DNA from: JASGCL01 sp965262775
GTDB taxonomy: Bacteria > Pseudomonadota > Alphaproteobacteria > JASGCL01
Length of the DNA: 64,000 bases
NCBI GenBank assembly: GCA_965262775.1
Contig: CBDHFT010000006.1
Coordinates: 348,225 to 412,224 of the forward strand
Reading direction: 5' to 3'
Part shown: positions 41,720-49,900 of the stretch, piece after piece
Numbering within the stretch: position 1 is the stretch's first letter
Layout of the letters: the number at the start of each line of letters is the position of its first letter
Notes under the pieces: generated by a model
What the model was told of the DNA's origin: nothing
The model's input: the letters and a program-made list of their open reading frames with translations, nothing else
Database searches by the model: none
Translations under genes and position numbers: made by a program

Positions 41720-41748
41720 TTGAGAAAAACCAAGAATAGCTCTATAGT
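41720..41748 (+). promoter_or_regulatory. Sigma-70-type promoter of moaA, near-leaderless
   Basis: TTGAGA (41720-41725), a 17-base spacer and TATAGT (41743-41748). Transcription would start at about 41755, only some five bases before the moaA ATG at 41760. No ribosome site is present in this short space, so the mRNA would be leaderless or nearly so, and no Moco riboswitch can lie in the leader. Confidence 0.55.
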
Positions 41749-41759
41749 AAGCTTTCGCC

Positions 41760-42896
41760 ATGATTACTGAATTGTCTCCTTTATCTCCCGCCGCGCTCCG
41801 CGCGGTAAGCCAGGAGCATGGCTTGATTGATGGTTTTGGCCGCCATATTAATTACCTGCGCCTATCGGTCACCGACCGTTGTGACCTGCGTTGTGTTTAC
41901 TGCATGCCCGAAAAAATGAAATTCTTGCCCAAGAAAGATATTTTAGAATTGGAAGAATTATTAACCATCGCCAAGGTTTTTATCGAGTTAGGAATAAAAA
42001 AAATTCGCCTGACGGGCGGCGAACCATTGGTAAGAAAAAATATATTGTGGTTAATAGAAAAATTGGGAAAGGAATTGGTGCCGACGGATACCGATAATTA
42101 TCTAAGTACAGAAAAAAAGATAGGTTTGCGCGAATTAACCCTTACCACCAACGCCACCCAATTGGCGGGGTTGGCGGAACAGATTTTTTCCATGGGGGTG
42201 CGGCGGATTAATGTCTCGCTTGATAGTTTGCGCCCCGATGTTTTTACGCGCATTACCCGCGGCGGCAATTTGCAACAGGTTATGGACGGCATTAAACTGG
42301 CAAAAAAAATTGGCTTGGCTGTAAAAATTAACATGGTCGTCATGAAAAATATTAACGACCAAGAAGTTCATGACATGATAAAATGGTGCGGCGATAATGG
42401 TTATGACTTAACCTTTATCGAAATTATGCCGATGGGCGACATTGGCGAAGAAACGACAACGCGAAAGTTAGGCAAAGAACATGATGAAGAAAATTGGTCG
42501 GTGCGCAGCGAACAATATATGCCGTTGTCGCTGGTGCGCGCCGATATTATGACGCGTTGGCAATTAAGCAAGAGCGAGCAAAAAACGGGCGGCCCCGCCA
42601 ATTATTATTTATGCCATGATACAGGACAAAAAATTGGTTTCATTACGCCCCTGACCAATCATTTTTGCAGTTCCTGCAATCGGGTGCGTTTGACAACCAG
42701 TGGCAAACTTTTTTTATGTTTGGGCAAAGACGATATGGTGGATATAAGGGCCGATTTAAGAAAGGGCGGCGCGGCGCAGGTTAAACGATCTATCATTGAT
42801 GCCATGGCAAGGAAGCCGCTAAGCCATGATTTTGTCATTAGTCGTGGTGGTCATCAACCGTCGCAACGGCGCGCCATGGTCGAAACGGGGGGCTAG
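41760..42896 (+). CDS. moaA: GTP 3',8-cyclase MoaA
   Basis: Radical-SAM enzyme of the first step of molybdopterin synthesis. The 378-residue protein has the N-terminal cluster motif LRLSVTDRCDLRCVYCMPE (Cys41, 45, 48), KKIRLTGGEPLVRKNI, NVSLDSLRPDVFTRITRGG and the C-terminal cluster FCSSCNRVRLTTSGKLFLCLG. An acidic insert (about residues 225-250) precedes the second half. It ends in the conserved Gly-Gly (VETGG) required for activation. No other moa or mob genes are here; fdhD at 0.5 kb uses the same cofactor. Confidence 0.95.
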   Translation: MITELSPLSPAALRAVSQEHGLIDGFGRHINYLRLSVTDRCDLRCVYCMPEKMKFLPKKDILELEELLTIAKVFIELGIKKIRLTGGEPLVRKNILWLIEKLGKELVPTDTDNYLSTEKKIGLRELTLTTNATQLAGLAEQIFSMGVRRINVSLDSLRPDVFTRITRGGNLQQVMDGIKLAKKIGLAVKINMVVMKNINDQEVHDMIKWCGDNGYDLTFIEIMPMGDIGEETTTRKLGKEHDEENWSVRSEQYMPLSLVRADIMTRWQLSKSEQKTGGPANYYLCHDTGQKIGFITPLTNHFCSSCNRVRLTTSGKLFLCLGKDDMVDIRADLRKGGAAQVKRSIIDAMARKPLSHDFVISRGGHQPSQRRAMVETGG

Positions 42897-42936
42897 GCGT
42901 TTCTTGCCCGCCCTTTATCAGCCTCAAGAGAAAAAA

Positions 42937-43731
42937 TTAATTGATGTCTTGCCAATAGCGATAGGCAATATTGTAGGCACAGGTCGACAGCCAAAAGAAA
43001 AACATATTGCCCAAAAATGATAAAATAAAAGATAGGGCGATAGAATTTTGAATAATTTTTTGCAACACGGCCACATCGTCGATGCCAAATGTCGCGAAGC
43101 CGACGCCCAGAATAATCGAGCAACCCGACACGATTCCCAAGAAGAAAAAAGCCAATATCCACAGCGTAAGAAAAATTTTGCCGTAAGAATGAAAGGCATG
43201 TTGCAACAATAAGAATGGTTGAAATTTTTTATTAAGCACAAAATCTATCATCGACAAGAAAAAAAATGGCGCAATGAAAACCGCGGGCAGCAATAATAGG
43301 GATAAAGATATTTTTTCGTTGGTGGCCAGCGGGGTGATTTTTGCTGATAAAAATAACAAACTTGTCACCGCGCCATAAACCAACAGCAATAGGATAGAAA
43401 AAATAATATTGCGCCACATAAACCGCCAAATGGTAACATATTTTTTAAATACATGAAAAATATTATCGCGCCGCGTGATACGACCATGCAAGAACAATAT
43501 CCACCCAACAACAAACGGCAAGCCAATAACCCATTGGCAAAGCGCAAAAACGAAAAAAACAATTTGATTATTTTTGGGAAAATTGGGCAGAAATGTGGTG
43601 ATATCAAATAGGCCAATTAAAAAGGCAGGAAGCAAGGCCAGGTTAAAAATAAAATTTCTTTCTTGCCAAGTTATGGACATGCCGTCGGCTAACGTGCTGC
43701 GAACATCAAGGTTTATTTTTTTTCTTATCAT
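42937..43731 (-). CDS. Hypothetical multi-pass membrane protein, 264 aa
   Basis: Not recognised. About six hydrophobic segments spread over the whole length, with a basic 10-residue start (MIRKKINLDVR) and the motifs FLHGRITRRDNIF, FKKYVTIWRFMWRN and, near the end, FFFWLSTCAYNIAYRYWQ. It has no obvious transporter or enzyme signature. The gene lies 49 bases downstream of a larger membrane gene of the same general character on the same strand, so the pair probably works together. Converges with moaA. A/T richness is slightly higher than in nearby genes, as expected for a hydrophobic protein. Confidence 0.65.
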   Translation of the reverse strand: MIRKKINLDVRSTLADGMSITWQERNFIFNLALLPAFLIGLFDITTFLPNFPKNNQIVFFVFALCQWVIGLPFVVGWILFLHGRITRRDNIFHVFKKYVTIWRFMWRNIIFSILLLLVYGAVTSLLFLSAKITPLATNEKISLSLLLLPAVFIAPFFFLSMIDFVLNKKFQPFLLLQHAFHSYGKIFLTLWILAFFFLGIVSGCSIILGVGFATFGIDDVAVLQKIIQNSIALSFILSFLGNMFFFWLSTCAYNIAYRYWQDIN

Positions 43732-43780
43732 GAGTTTTATTCTATCGCCCCAGAGGCTAGATAGAGCCTATAGCAAATTA

Positions 43781-44848
43781 TTATATTTTTGGAAAGCTAG
43801 CAGATTTTTTGTAACGCAATAACCAAAAGGCTCGGGATAATATAATTGATATAATGGTAACGCTAACGAACGTAACCAACAATGTCACGGCACTCATTAA
43901 TATAACTTGGATAATGCTGGAACGAATGAAAAGCGGCAAGGAGTAAGTTGCAAGCGCGCCCAAATAATAGATGGCAGCAGCAAATATTAAACCCAATGAT
44001 CCCACCAACACGGGGACAGCTAAAATAGTTATAAATAATAAGAATATCCAAATATGATATTGGCGAACAATGGCAAAGAATATTTTTAATTCATCTTCCA
44101 ATCCTTCCAAATCGTATAATTCCTTGATGCTTAAGAGGTGGAAACGGCTTTGAAAAATAATATAGGGAATAAAAAGCAACCAGGAGGCAAAGAAGTACAT
44201 CAAGCCAAAAACAACAATAATGTAGCATAATAAAATTAAACCCGTGATGAAGTCACGGAATCGCCCGGGCAACATATCTTGCAGGAATTCGAAGAAATTA
44301 TTAATAACAAAAAAGCAGCTAAAAAATATAACCCCAAACACAAACAGCCACAATAGAATTTTAAGAATAAAGTCTTTTTTTTGTGCATTCCAACTAGAAA
44401 AACGCAGCGACAGTGTTTTGCCTTCGGTGCTCTCGCCAATGGCCCAAAAAGCAAAAGGATAGACGCACAGCGCGATAAGCAAGTAATTAATTAATGAAGA
44501 CAGCCCATAATTAAATAATAAAGATTTTGGTAATAAAATGGTGAATGCCGAACTAATAATGGTGGCAACGATCCACGGCGCAAAAATAATTTTGAACAAT
44601 GGCTTGCGCCCGCGCCAAAATAAAATAACCCCCTCCCACAGCAGGTAAAAATTAGGGGGCAGATGCGCCGAAGTTTTTAAGTGCTTGCTGTATGTTTTTT
44701 TAATAGTCTTGTTGGTGCGTTGCCAATGATAGCGGGCTTCTTCGCTCAAGTCTTTTGGCATGGTGCGCCAATCAATATCCTTTGCGCCACGAATAAAGAA
44801 AAAGAAATAATAATAGATTTTTTTTAGCCAGTCCATTTTTTTAACCAT
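43781..44848 (-). CDS. Hypothetical multi-pass membrane protein, 355 aa
   Basis: Not recognised. A 75-residue basic cytoplasmic start (EEARYHWQRTNKTIKKTYSKHL) is followed by six to seven hydrophobic segments and a cytoplasmic loop FHLLSIKELYDLEGLEDELKIFFAIVRQYH. No catalytic or nucleotide-binding motif. The stop is 49 bases from the next membrane gene downstream, and the start is 1 base from the stop of dnaQ upstream, so dnaQ and the two membrane genes likely form one transcript. The arrangement resembles small membrane pairs for envelope stress or transport, but I cannot assign a family. Confidence 0.65.
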   Translation of the reverse strand: MVKKMDWLKKIYYYFFFFIRGAKDIDWRTMPKDLSEEARYHWQRTNKTIKKTYSKHLKTSAHLPPNFYLLWEGVILFWRGRKPLFKIIFAPWIVATIISSAFTILLPKSLLFNYGLSSLINYLLIALCVYPFAFWAIGESTEGKTLSLRFSSWNAQKKDFILKILLWLFVFGVIFFSCFFVINNFFEFLQDMLPGRFRDFITGLILLCYIIVVFGLMYFFASWLLFIPYIIFQSRFHLLSIKELYDLEGLEDELKIFFAIVRQYHIWIFLLFITILAVPVLVGSLGLIFAAAIYYLGALATYSLPLFIRSSIIQVILMSAVTLLVTFVSVTIISIILSRAFWLLRYKKSASFPKI

Positions 44849-44849
44849 G

Positions 44850-45632
44850 CTATTGCACGGCCCCCCATAAATTATTTGGAATTTTTTGCGCCAGTAATTC
44901 TTGGTGTTGTTTTAATTCTTCGGCGCTGGCGGCAAATAAACGGGCGGGACGGGGGCTATTGTTGTTGCTCACTTGGGGGCGATCCTGCTGGTGATTAACA
45001 ATAATCTGGTTGCTCTCAAATTGTTTTTGGGGGGCGGGGCCGCCTGCGCTGATTTGGTTGCCGACTTGGTTGTTTGGTTTTTTATTCGCGCCCTGGTTTT
45101 CCAGGTTAAGGCTGGCTTGACGCCCACCGTTTAATTCTAACCAAACATCGACCAACAGCAAGCAATCTTTTAATGCGCCATGTTGTTGGCGTTCTTCCAG
45201 GCTGATATCAAAGCGACGACACAGGGCATCCAAACTGTTGCTCTGCCCTGGAAACTTCTTGCGCGCCACCATGACCGTATCAATCACAGGATTTGTCAGC
45301 GCCCCATAGCCTAACTCCGCCAGGTGGTGATTGATAAAGGCCAAGTCAAAATCACTATTGTGAATCAGCAAGGTAGCATCGCCGATGAAGTTTAAAAAAT
45401 CATCAACCACATCAACGAACAAAGGTTTATTTTTTAAAAATTTTTCGCTTAGGCCGTGAACTTGAAAAGAGGCCTGGGGCACATCGCGCAGCGGATTAAT
45501 ATATTGCTGATATTCTTTTCCCTTTTGAAAACCTTGCAATTCGACAGCACCAATTTCAATAATGCGATGTCCTTCATCAGGTTTGAAGCCAGTGGTTTCG
45601 GTGTCAAGGACGACATAGCGTTGGTTTGTCAT
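44850..45632 (-). CDS. dnaQ: DNA polymerase III epsilon subunit (3'-5' exonuclease)
   Basis: Proofreading subunit of the replicative polymerase. Exo I motif YVVLDTETTGF (Asp10, Glu12), Exo II region TLLIHNSDFDLAFINHHL, and Exo III RQQHGALKDCLLLVDVW with the catalytic His and Asp. The exonuclease domain spans about residues 5-175; the rest is a Gln/Asn-rich linker and a short helix (SAEELKQHQELLAQKI) that probably binds the alpha subunit. The length of 260 is a little over the usual 230-245, due to the linker. A TATAAT box lies upstream at 45680. Confidence 0.93.
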   Translation of the reverse strand: MTNQRYVVLDTETTGFKPDEGHRIIEIGAVELQGFQKGKEYQQYINPLRDVPQASFQVHGLSEKFLKNKPLFVDVVDDFLNFIGDATLLIHNSDFDLAFINHHLAELGYGALTNPVIDTVMVARKKFPGQSNSLDALCRRFDISLEERQQHGALKDCLLLVDVWLELNGGRQASLNLENQGANKKPNNQVGNQISAGGPAPQKQFESNQIIVNHQQDRPQVSNNNSPRPARLFAASAEELKQHQELLAQKIPNNLWGAVQ

Positions 45633-45679
45633 GGGTTGTGAAAGGATGTTGGTTATAATTTATAATTCCTACATTCATT

Positions 45680-45706
45680 ATTATAGACGAGTCTGACAAA
45701 ATTCAA
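45680..45706 (-). promoter_or_regulatory. Candidate promoter of dnaQ
   Basis: On the minus strand a perfect TATAAT (45685-45680) follows TTGAAT (45706-45701) with a 15-base spacer, shorter than ideal. It is about 47 bases upstream of the dnaQ ATG. Confidence 0.4.
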
Positions 45707-45748
45707 GCTATAACTTCCGTCTTAAGCTTTGTTAAATACTCATAAAGT

Positions 45749-47128
45749 TTATTGCGGGGATAAGGGAGACCAGGCAGGGTCAGAACCATGAATAGGGGTG
45801 GGAATTTTTCTTAAAAAATTACCCGTTATGTCCACGGTCCAAAGCGATAGGTCGGGGTCATCCGCGGTTGGTTGGCGAAAGAAGGCTATCACCCGCCCGT
45901 TGGGCGACCAAGTGGGGCCTTCGTCCAAGAAACTTTGCGATAACAAACGTTCGCCCGTGCCGTCGGGCTTTACAATGCCGATATAAAAACGATTTTCGCT
46001 TTGTTTGGTGAAGGCAATATAATCGCCGCGTGGCGACCACACAGGCGTCGAATATTCGCCGTTGCCATAACTTATACGTTTTGGATTTTTTCCATTGCTA
46101 TCCATGATGTAGATTTGCTGTGTGCCATCGCGGTCGGAGGCGAAGGCAATGAAGCGACCGTCGGGCGAATAGCAGGGCGAGGTGTTGATGTCTTTGCCGC
46201 TGGTCAGGGCTATGCCCAAGTCATCGCTTGGGGACATGGTAAGGTTTTTTACATAAATATTACTGGCGCCATCGGACTCATAAGAAAAAATTATTTTTTT
46301 ATCATCGGGTGAAAAACGTGGAGCAAAGGTCATGCCGTCGAATGCACCAATCAAGCGGTTTTCGCCCGTTTCAATATTTAAGATATAGACCTGCGGCACG
46401 CCATCTTCATAGGATAAATAAGAAATTTTTTGTAGGTTATTAGAAAAACGCGGGGTGAGGACCAAATAACGTCCATCGCTTATGGTATGCAAATTGCCAC
46501 CATCTTGATCCATGATAGCCAATTGTTTGGTACGCGTGCTTTTGTTGCCCGTTTCAGAAATGAATACGATGCGCGAATCAAAGTAACCTTTTTCCCCAGT
46601 TAAACGGGTGTATAATTGATCGCTTACTTGGTGAGCGAGACGCCGCCAGTTTTGTCTGTTCGTGGAAAAACCTATGCCGTTCTTACCCAAAATATTTTTT
46701 TTTTGCGCTATATCCCATAATTTTATACGGAGTAATATTTGCTGATTTGGCCCATAGGACTCACCTTGTGTGGTTAAACTTGCTTGCACCAAAAATTGTC
46801 GCCCCAATCTTTGCCAATTGCCAAAAGATGGCTTCTGGTAAAAGCTAGATAATTTTTCGCTATTTTCTTCGCGGCTAGTGATTGCAAATAATCCCGAACC
46901 AGTCAGGTCGTTGTCCACAATATCTATTATTTTTTTTGCCAATTCATTGTTGGCAATTCTTTGGCTGATGGGTGATGAACTTACGTCAACATCGGCGATA
47001 GCCAGGCTAATGGTTTTTATCGTTCCTTGCTTGATTGTCATTTTCAATGCGGCGGTGGCGGGCGGGCTGAGGCCATAAAAAGCAATAAGCAGCATCAACC
47101 AAGATATTTTTTTGAAATTATAAAGCAT
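45749..47128 (-). CDS. tolB: Tol-Pal system protein TolB
   Basis: Periplasmic beta-propeller protein of the Tol-Pal system, which keeps the outer membrane joined to the cell wall during division. I start at ATG 47128 (MLYNFKKISWLMLLIAFYGL); a TTG 12 bases upstream is possible. A signal peptide ends near PPATAA. The N-terminal TolB_N domain (residues 30-150) precedes WD40-like repeats with YSPDGRFIAFASDRDGTQQIYIMD and VWSPRGDYIAFTKQ, and GPTWSPNGRVIAFFRQ. Full length. Its start overlaps the tolA stop by 11 bases. pal, usually next, is not present: dnaQ lies downstream. Confidence 0.94.
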   Translation of the reverse strand: MLYNFKKISWLMLLIAFYGLSPPATAALKMTIKQGTIKTISLAIADVDVSSSPISQRIANNELAKKIIDIVDNDLTGSGLFAITSREENSEKLSSFYQKPSFGNWQRLGRQFLVQASLTTQGESYGPNQQILLRIKLWDIAQKKNILGKNGIGFSTNRQNWRRLAHQVSDQLYTRLTGEKGYFDSRIVFISETGNKSTRTKQLAIMDQDGGNLHTISDGRYLVLTPRFSNNLQKISYLSYEDGVPQVYILNIETGENRLIGAFDGMTFAPRFSPDDKKIIFSYESDGASNIYVKNLTMSPSDDLGIALTSGKDINTSPCYSPDGRFIAFASDRDGTQQIYIMDSNGKNPKRISYGNGEYSTPVWSPRGDYIAFTKQSENRFYIGIVKPDGTGERLLSQSFLDEGPTWSPNGRVIAFFRQPTADDPDLSLWTVDITGNFLRKIPTPIHGSDPAWSPLSPQ

Positions 47129-47972
47129 GATAAGGGTCAAAGGTAAATTCGATGGTTTTCCAGATGGGGTATTTGTCTTTGGGCAATGTTAATTTCCTGC
47201 ATGATGGTGTATCAAAAGAGCGCAGCGCGCTTTCGGCTAAGATGCGTTTTGTATCATCCTGCAATATTTTTTTATCCTTTAATTTTACGTCCGTTACCTT
47301 ACCATCAGGCGCAAGGGTTAGTAAAACAGTAATGGTTGTTTTATCAACATCGCGCAAACCCGCGGGGATTTGCCAGCAACCTGCTATTTGTTGGCGCAAG
47401 CGGAAAAACTCGTTGCGGGTTAGGGCGTCTTTCTTACCGATAGGCAGTGGCTTATCCGCCATGGCACTTTGTTTCTTGTTGGCTTGTTGGTTTTTATTTT
47501 GGGTGGTTTCCCCTTTATCCTCTGGGGTGGCAGGATTTTTATCAATGGTTTTTAAAATTTTGGCAATATTTTGTTGGTTATCCCCCTTTTTTGTTTGCTG
47601 GGTCGCGCTGGCTTGGTTGGTTGGGCTGGATTGTTCACCCTTGCTATCAGAAAGGCGTTGAGCGGGGGAGGCAGGCGATATCGGTTGTTTATTATCGGTT
47701 GCGCCGCTTGATTCGCTATTGAGAGGTTTGGGTTTGGCTATTTGATTTTTCCCCAAGTTTGCTGGGTCGGGCAAACGCTGGTCAATATCTTTTTCATTAA
47801 CAAGGTCGACCGCCAAGATATTTTTACTTTTCTTCTTCTGCTCAGGGACAAAAAGATAAGGCGATGCCAGACCAACAACAATCAATAGCACCATCATATG
47901 AAGGGCGATAGACCATAAAATCGATGGACCTTTATAAAAATTTTTTTTGGTGGCGGATATTTTTTCTGCCAT
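47118..47972 (-). CDS. tolA: TolA-like cell envelope protein
   Basis: TolA links the inner-membrane motor TolQR to TolB-Pal. The 284-residue protein has an N-terminal cytoplasmic stretch and one transmembrane helix (SIALHMMVLLIVVGLASPYLF, residues about 20-40), a long Ala/Gln/Lys/Ser-rich linker (about 60-185) and a TonB/TolA-like C-terminal domain (RQQIAGCWQIPAGLRDVDKTTITVLLTLAPDGKV to the end). The linker is shorter than in E. coli, as is common in alphaproteobacteria. It starts 21 bases after tolR and overlaps tolB. Confidence 0.85.
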   Translation of the reverse strand: MAEKISATKKNFYKGPSILWSIALHMMVLLIVVGLASPYLFVPEQKKKSKNILAVDLVNEKDIDQRLPDPANLGKNQIAKPKPLNSESSGATDNKQPISPASPAQRLSDSKGEQSSPTNQASATQQTKKGDNQQNIAKILKTIDKNPATPEDKGETTQNKNQQANKKQSAMADKPLPIGKKDALTRNEFFRLRQQIAGCWQIPAGLRDVDKTTITVLLTLAPDGKVTDVKLKDKKILQDDTKRILAESALRSFDTPSCRKLTLPKDKYPIWKTIEFTFDPYHAL

Positions 47973-47993
47973 GGGGGTTAATGACCACCTTGC

Positions 47994-48425
47994 TTATTTA
48001 TCTATTGATTGGGTTATCAGCGATACTTGCCCCAAACCCTCTTCGCTCATGGCATTCATCACGGTCATGATATTGCCGTAGGACACCGTTTTGTCGCCGC
48101 GCACAAATATCTTTTTATTTTTATCGCTTTTGGCCAACACCGCTAACTTTTCTTTTAATTGCGCCAAGGTCATCAAGTTATCTTCCCAATAAATATCGCC
48201 GTTATTTCTGACGGTGATAATAAGCGGCTTGTCATCTTTGCTTATGGCGCGTCCTTTGCCCGCGGGCAAGTTGACAGGCACGCTAACGTTGGGGGACGGG
48301 TTATTAAGGGCAGGGGCGGCAATCATAAAAACCACCAACAGAACCAACAACACGTCGATAAACGGCGTCATGTTGATATAAGCAATCGGCGATTTTTTGG
48401 TGCGGCGGCGGCGAAATCTATTCAT
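47994..48425 (-). CDS. tolR: Tol-Pal system protein TolR (ExbD family)
   Basis: Inner-membrane subunit of the proton-driven Tol motor. The 143-residue protein has a basic start (RFRRRRTKKSPIAYINMTPFIDVLLVLLVVFMIAAPAL), in which the pore Asp sits in TPFIDVLLVLL, and a periplasmic domain with VRNNGDIYWED and KIFVRGDKTVSYGNIMTVMNAMSEEGLGQVSLIT. This is canonical TolR/ExbD; position between tolQ and tolA makes it TolR. It lies 6 bases after tolQ. Confidence 0.94.
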   Translation of the reverse strand: MNRFRRRRTKKSPIAYINMTPFIDVLLVLLVVFMIAAPALNNPSPNVSVPVNLPAGKGRAISKDDKPLIITVRNNGDIYWEDNLMTLAQLKEKLAVLAKSDKNKKIFVRGDKTVSYGNIMTVMNAMSEEGLGQVSLITQSIDK

Positions 48426-48431
48426 GATGTG

Positions 48432-49208
48432 TTATAGGTTCCTGGCTATATTCATTTTGGTTTTAGCGCGCATTGATTTTTGCATGACCACTGGAAATTC
48501 ATCGATGAAGGTTTCTAATCGCGCCAAATATTTTTCAATATCAAGGGTGAATTTGTTATAGGCCATGGTTGCGGGGATAGCAGCAAGCAACCCGATGGCG
48601 GTCGCAAACAAGGCCTCGGCTATGCCAGGGGCGACGACGGCCAATGAACTTTGGCCACGGCTTGCGATAGCAGAAAAGGCATTGATAATCCCCCACACCG
48701 TGCCAAACAAACCAATGAAGGGCGCGACCGAAGAAGTGGTGGCGAGGATGCCCAGGTTTTTTTCTAACCTTGCTGTTTCGCGGCTCAAGGCCGCCTGTAA
48801 TATTCGTTCTATTTTTTGCACCGTTGATGGTCCCTGTAACAATTCGTTCATGGCGCTAGAAAACATAACCGACAAAGGATCTTTGGGGTGGGGGCCGATA
48901 CGCTGAAACAATTCTTCCATGCTGATGCCCGACCAAAATATTTCGTCAAAGCGGTCGGCGCGTTGTTGCAACCTTTTTAACAAGAAATATTTTTCTAAAA
49001 TAACCGCCCAGGTGATAACAGACAGCGCTATCAAAAACAGCATGACCAATTTGACCGCCAGGTCGGTGTTGAGGAGCAATTGCCAAAAAGGACCATCGTT
49101 AAAAGATGACCGCCCCGCCAACAGCCACGTTTTTGTTGCATGATATAAAGTGGGGAAGTGGTCCGCGAAGCTTTCTTTGGCTTGATAAAGTGATTGATGT
49201 ATGGTCAT
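48432..49208 (-). CDS. tolQ: Tol-Pal system protein TolQ (ExbB family)
   Basis: Pentameric inner-membrane channel of the Tol motor. The 258-residue protein has three helices: LAVKLVMLFLIALSVITWAVILEKYFLL, then the cytoplasmic part RETARLEKNLGILATTSSVAPFIGLFGTVWGIINAFSAIASRGQSSLAVVAPGIAEALFATAIGLLAAIPATMAYN, which are family hallmarks with the Thr residues of the proton path. It starts 5 bases after ybgC and leads straight into tolR. Confidence 0.95.
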   Translation of the reverse strand: MTIHQSLYQAKESFADHFPTLYHATKTWLLAGRSSFNDGPFWQLLLNTDLAVKLVMLFLIALSVITWAVILEKYFLLKRLQQRADRFDEIFWSGISMEELFQRIGPHPKDPLSVMFSSAMNELLQGPSTVQKIERILQAALSRETARLEKNLGILATTSSVAPFIGLFGTVWGIINAFSAIASRGQSSLAVVAPGIAEALFATAIGLLAAIPATMAYNKFTLDIEKYLARLETFIDEFPVVMQKSMRAKTKMNIARNL

Positions 49209-49213
49209 GTTTT

Positions 49214-49672
49214 TTATTGGCTGGGCAAGATAAATATATTGGACAACTCACGTGGCATTTTTTTTGGCTTGCTATCGCTTAGCGCGTTATGGGTGCCGCT
49301 CACAGCATTTTGTTGTTTATAGGAAATAAATACTAGCAGGATTTCCAAAACAGCTAAAGATTTTTCTTTGCATAGAAATTCTTGACGAAAAGTTAGGCTG
49401 GCACTGCCTAGTTTTATTGGTTGGGTAAGGATGGTTATATCGTCTTCTAAATAGGCGGGGGCGCGATAATCCAATTGCAAGTTTTTGACGATGAAGCAAC
49501 CATGGTGGTCATGCAGCATTTTGCTAACGGGGTAGTGAAGTTGGTGCAGGGCGTCGAGACGGGCCCGTTCGGCCATGTCAAGGTAGCGGGCGTGATAAAC
49601 CACGCCGCCCGCGTCGGTATCGGCGTAGGCAATTTTTGTTTTGTAGAGAAGTGGTGCGATAAATTTTTGCAT
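49214..49672 (-). CDS. ybgC: Acyl-CoA thioesterase YbgC (Tol-Pal associated)
   Basis: Hot-dog-fold thioesterase found at the head of tol operons, acting on acyl-CoA or acyl-ACP. The 152-residue protein has KIAYADTDAGGVVYHARYLDMAERARLDAL, with the catalytic Asp and the conserved YHARYL stretch, then VKNLQLDYRAPAYLEDDITILTQPIKLGSASLTFRQE. All are family hallmarks. It is the first gene of the ybgC-tolQRAB unit and divergent from the unknown acidic protein gene, with 228 A/T-rich bases between for promoters. Confidence 0.92.
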   Translation of the reverse strand: MQKFIAPLLYKTKIAYADTDAGGVVYHARYLDMAERARLDALHQLHYPVSKMLHDHHGCFIVKNLQLDYRAPAYLEDDITILTQPIKLGSASLTFRQEFLCKEKSLAVLEILLVFISYKQQNAVSGTHNALSDSKPKKMPRELSNIFILPSQ

Positions 49673-49900
49673 AATAGTTTGTTATTTATAAAAAATAAAT
49701 TGGCAAGCAGAACATAGTATCAACAGGCGATGGGTTGATGTAAGTTTTTATAAGACAAACCAAGAATGAATAACAATTATATATAAAATTAATAAATGAA
49801 AACTATTTTTGTTATAACTTTATTGATTAAAATATGAACAAAAAAAGAATCGCCGTTCCAATATTGGCATAATTATTTTTGTTGGTTTTATTATTAACCC

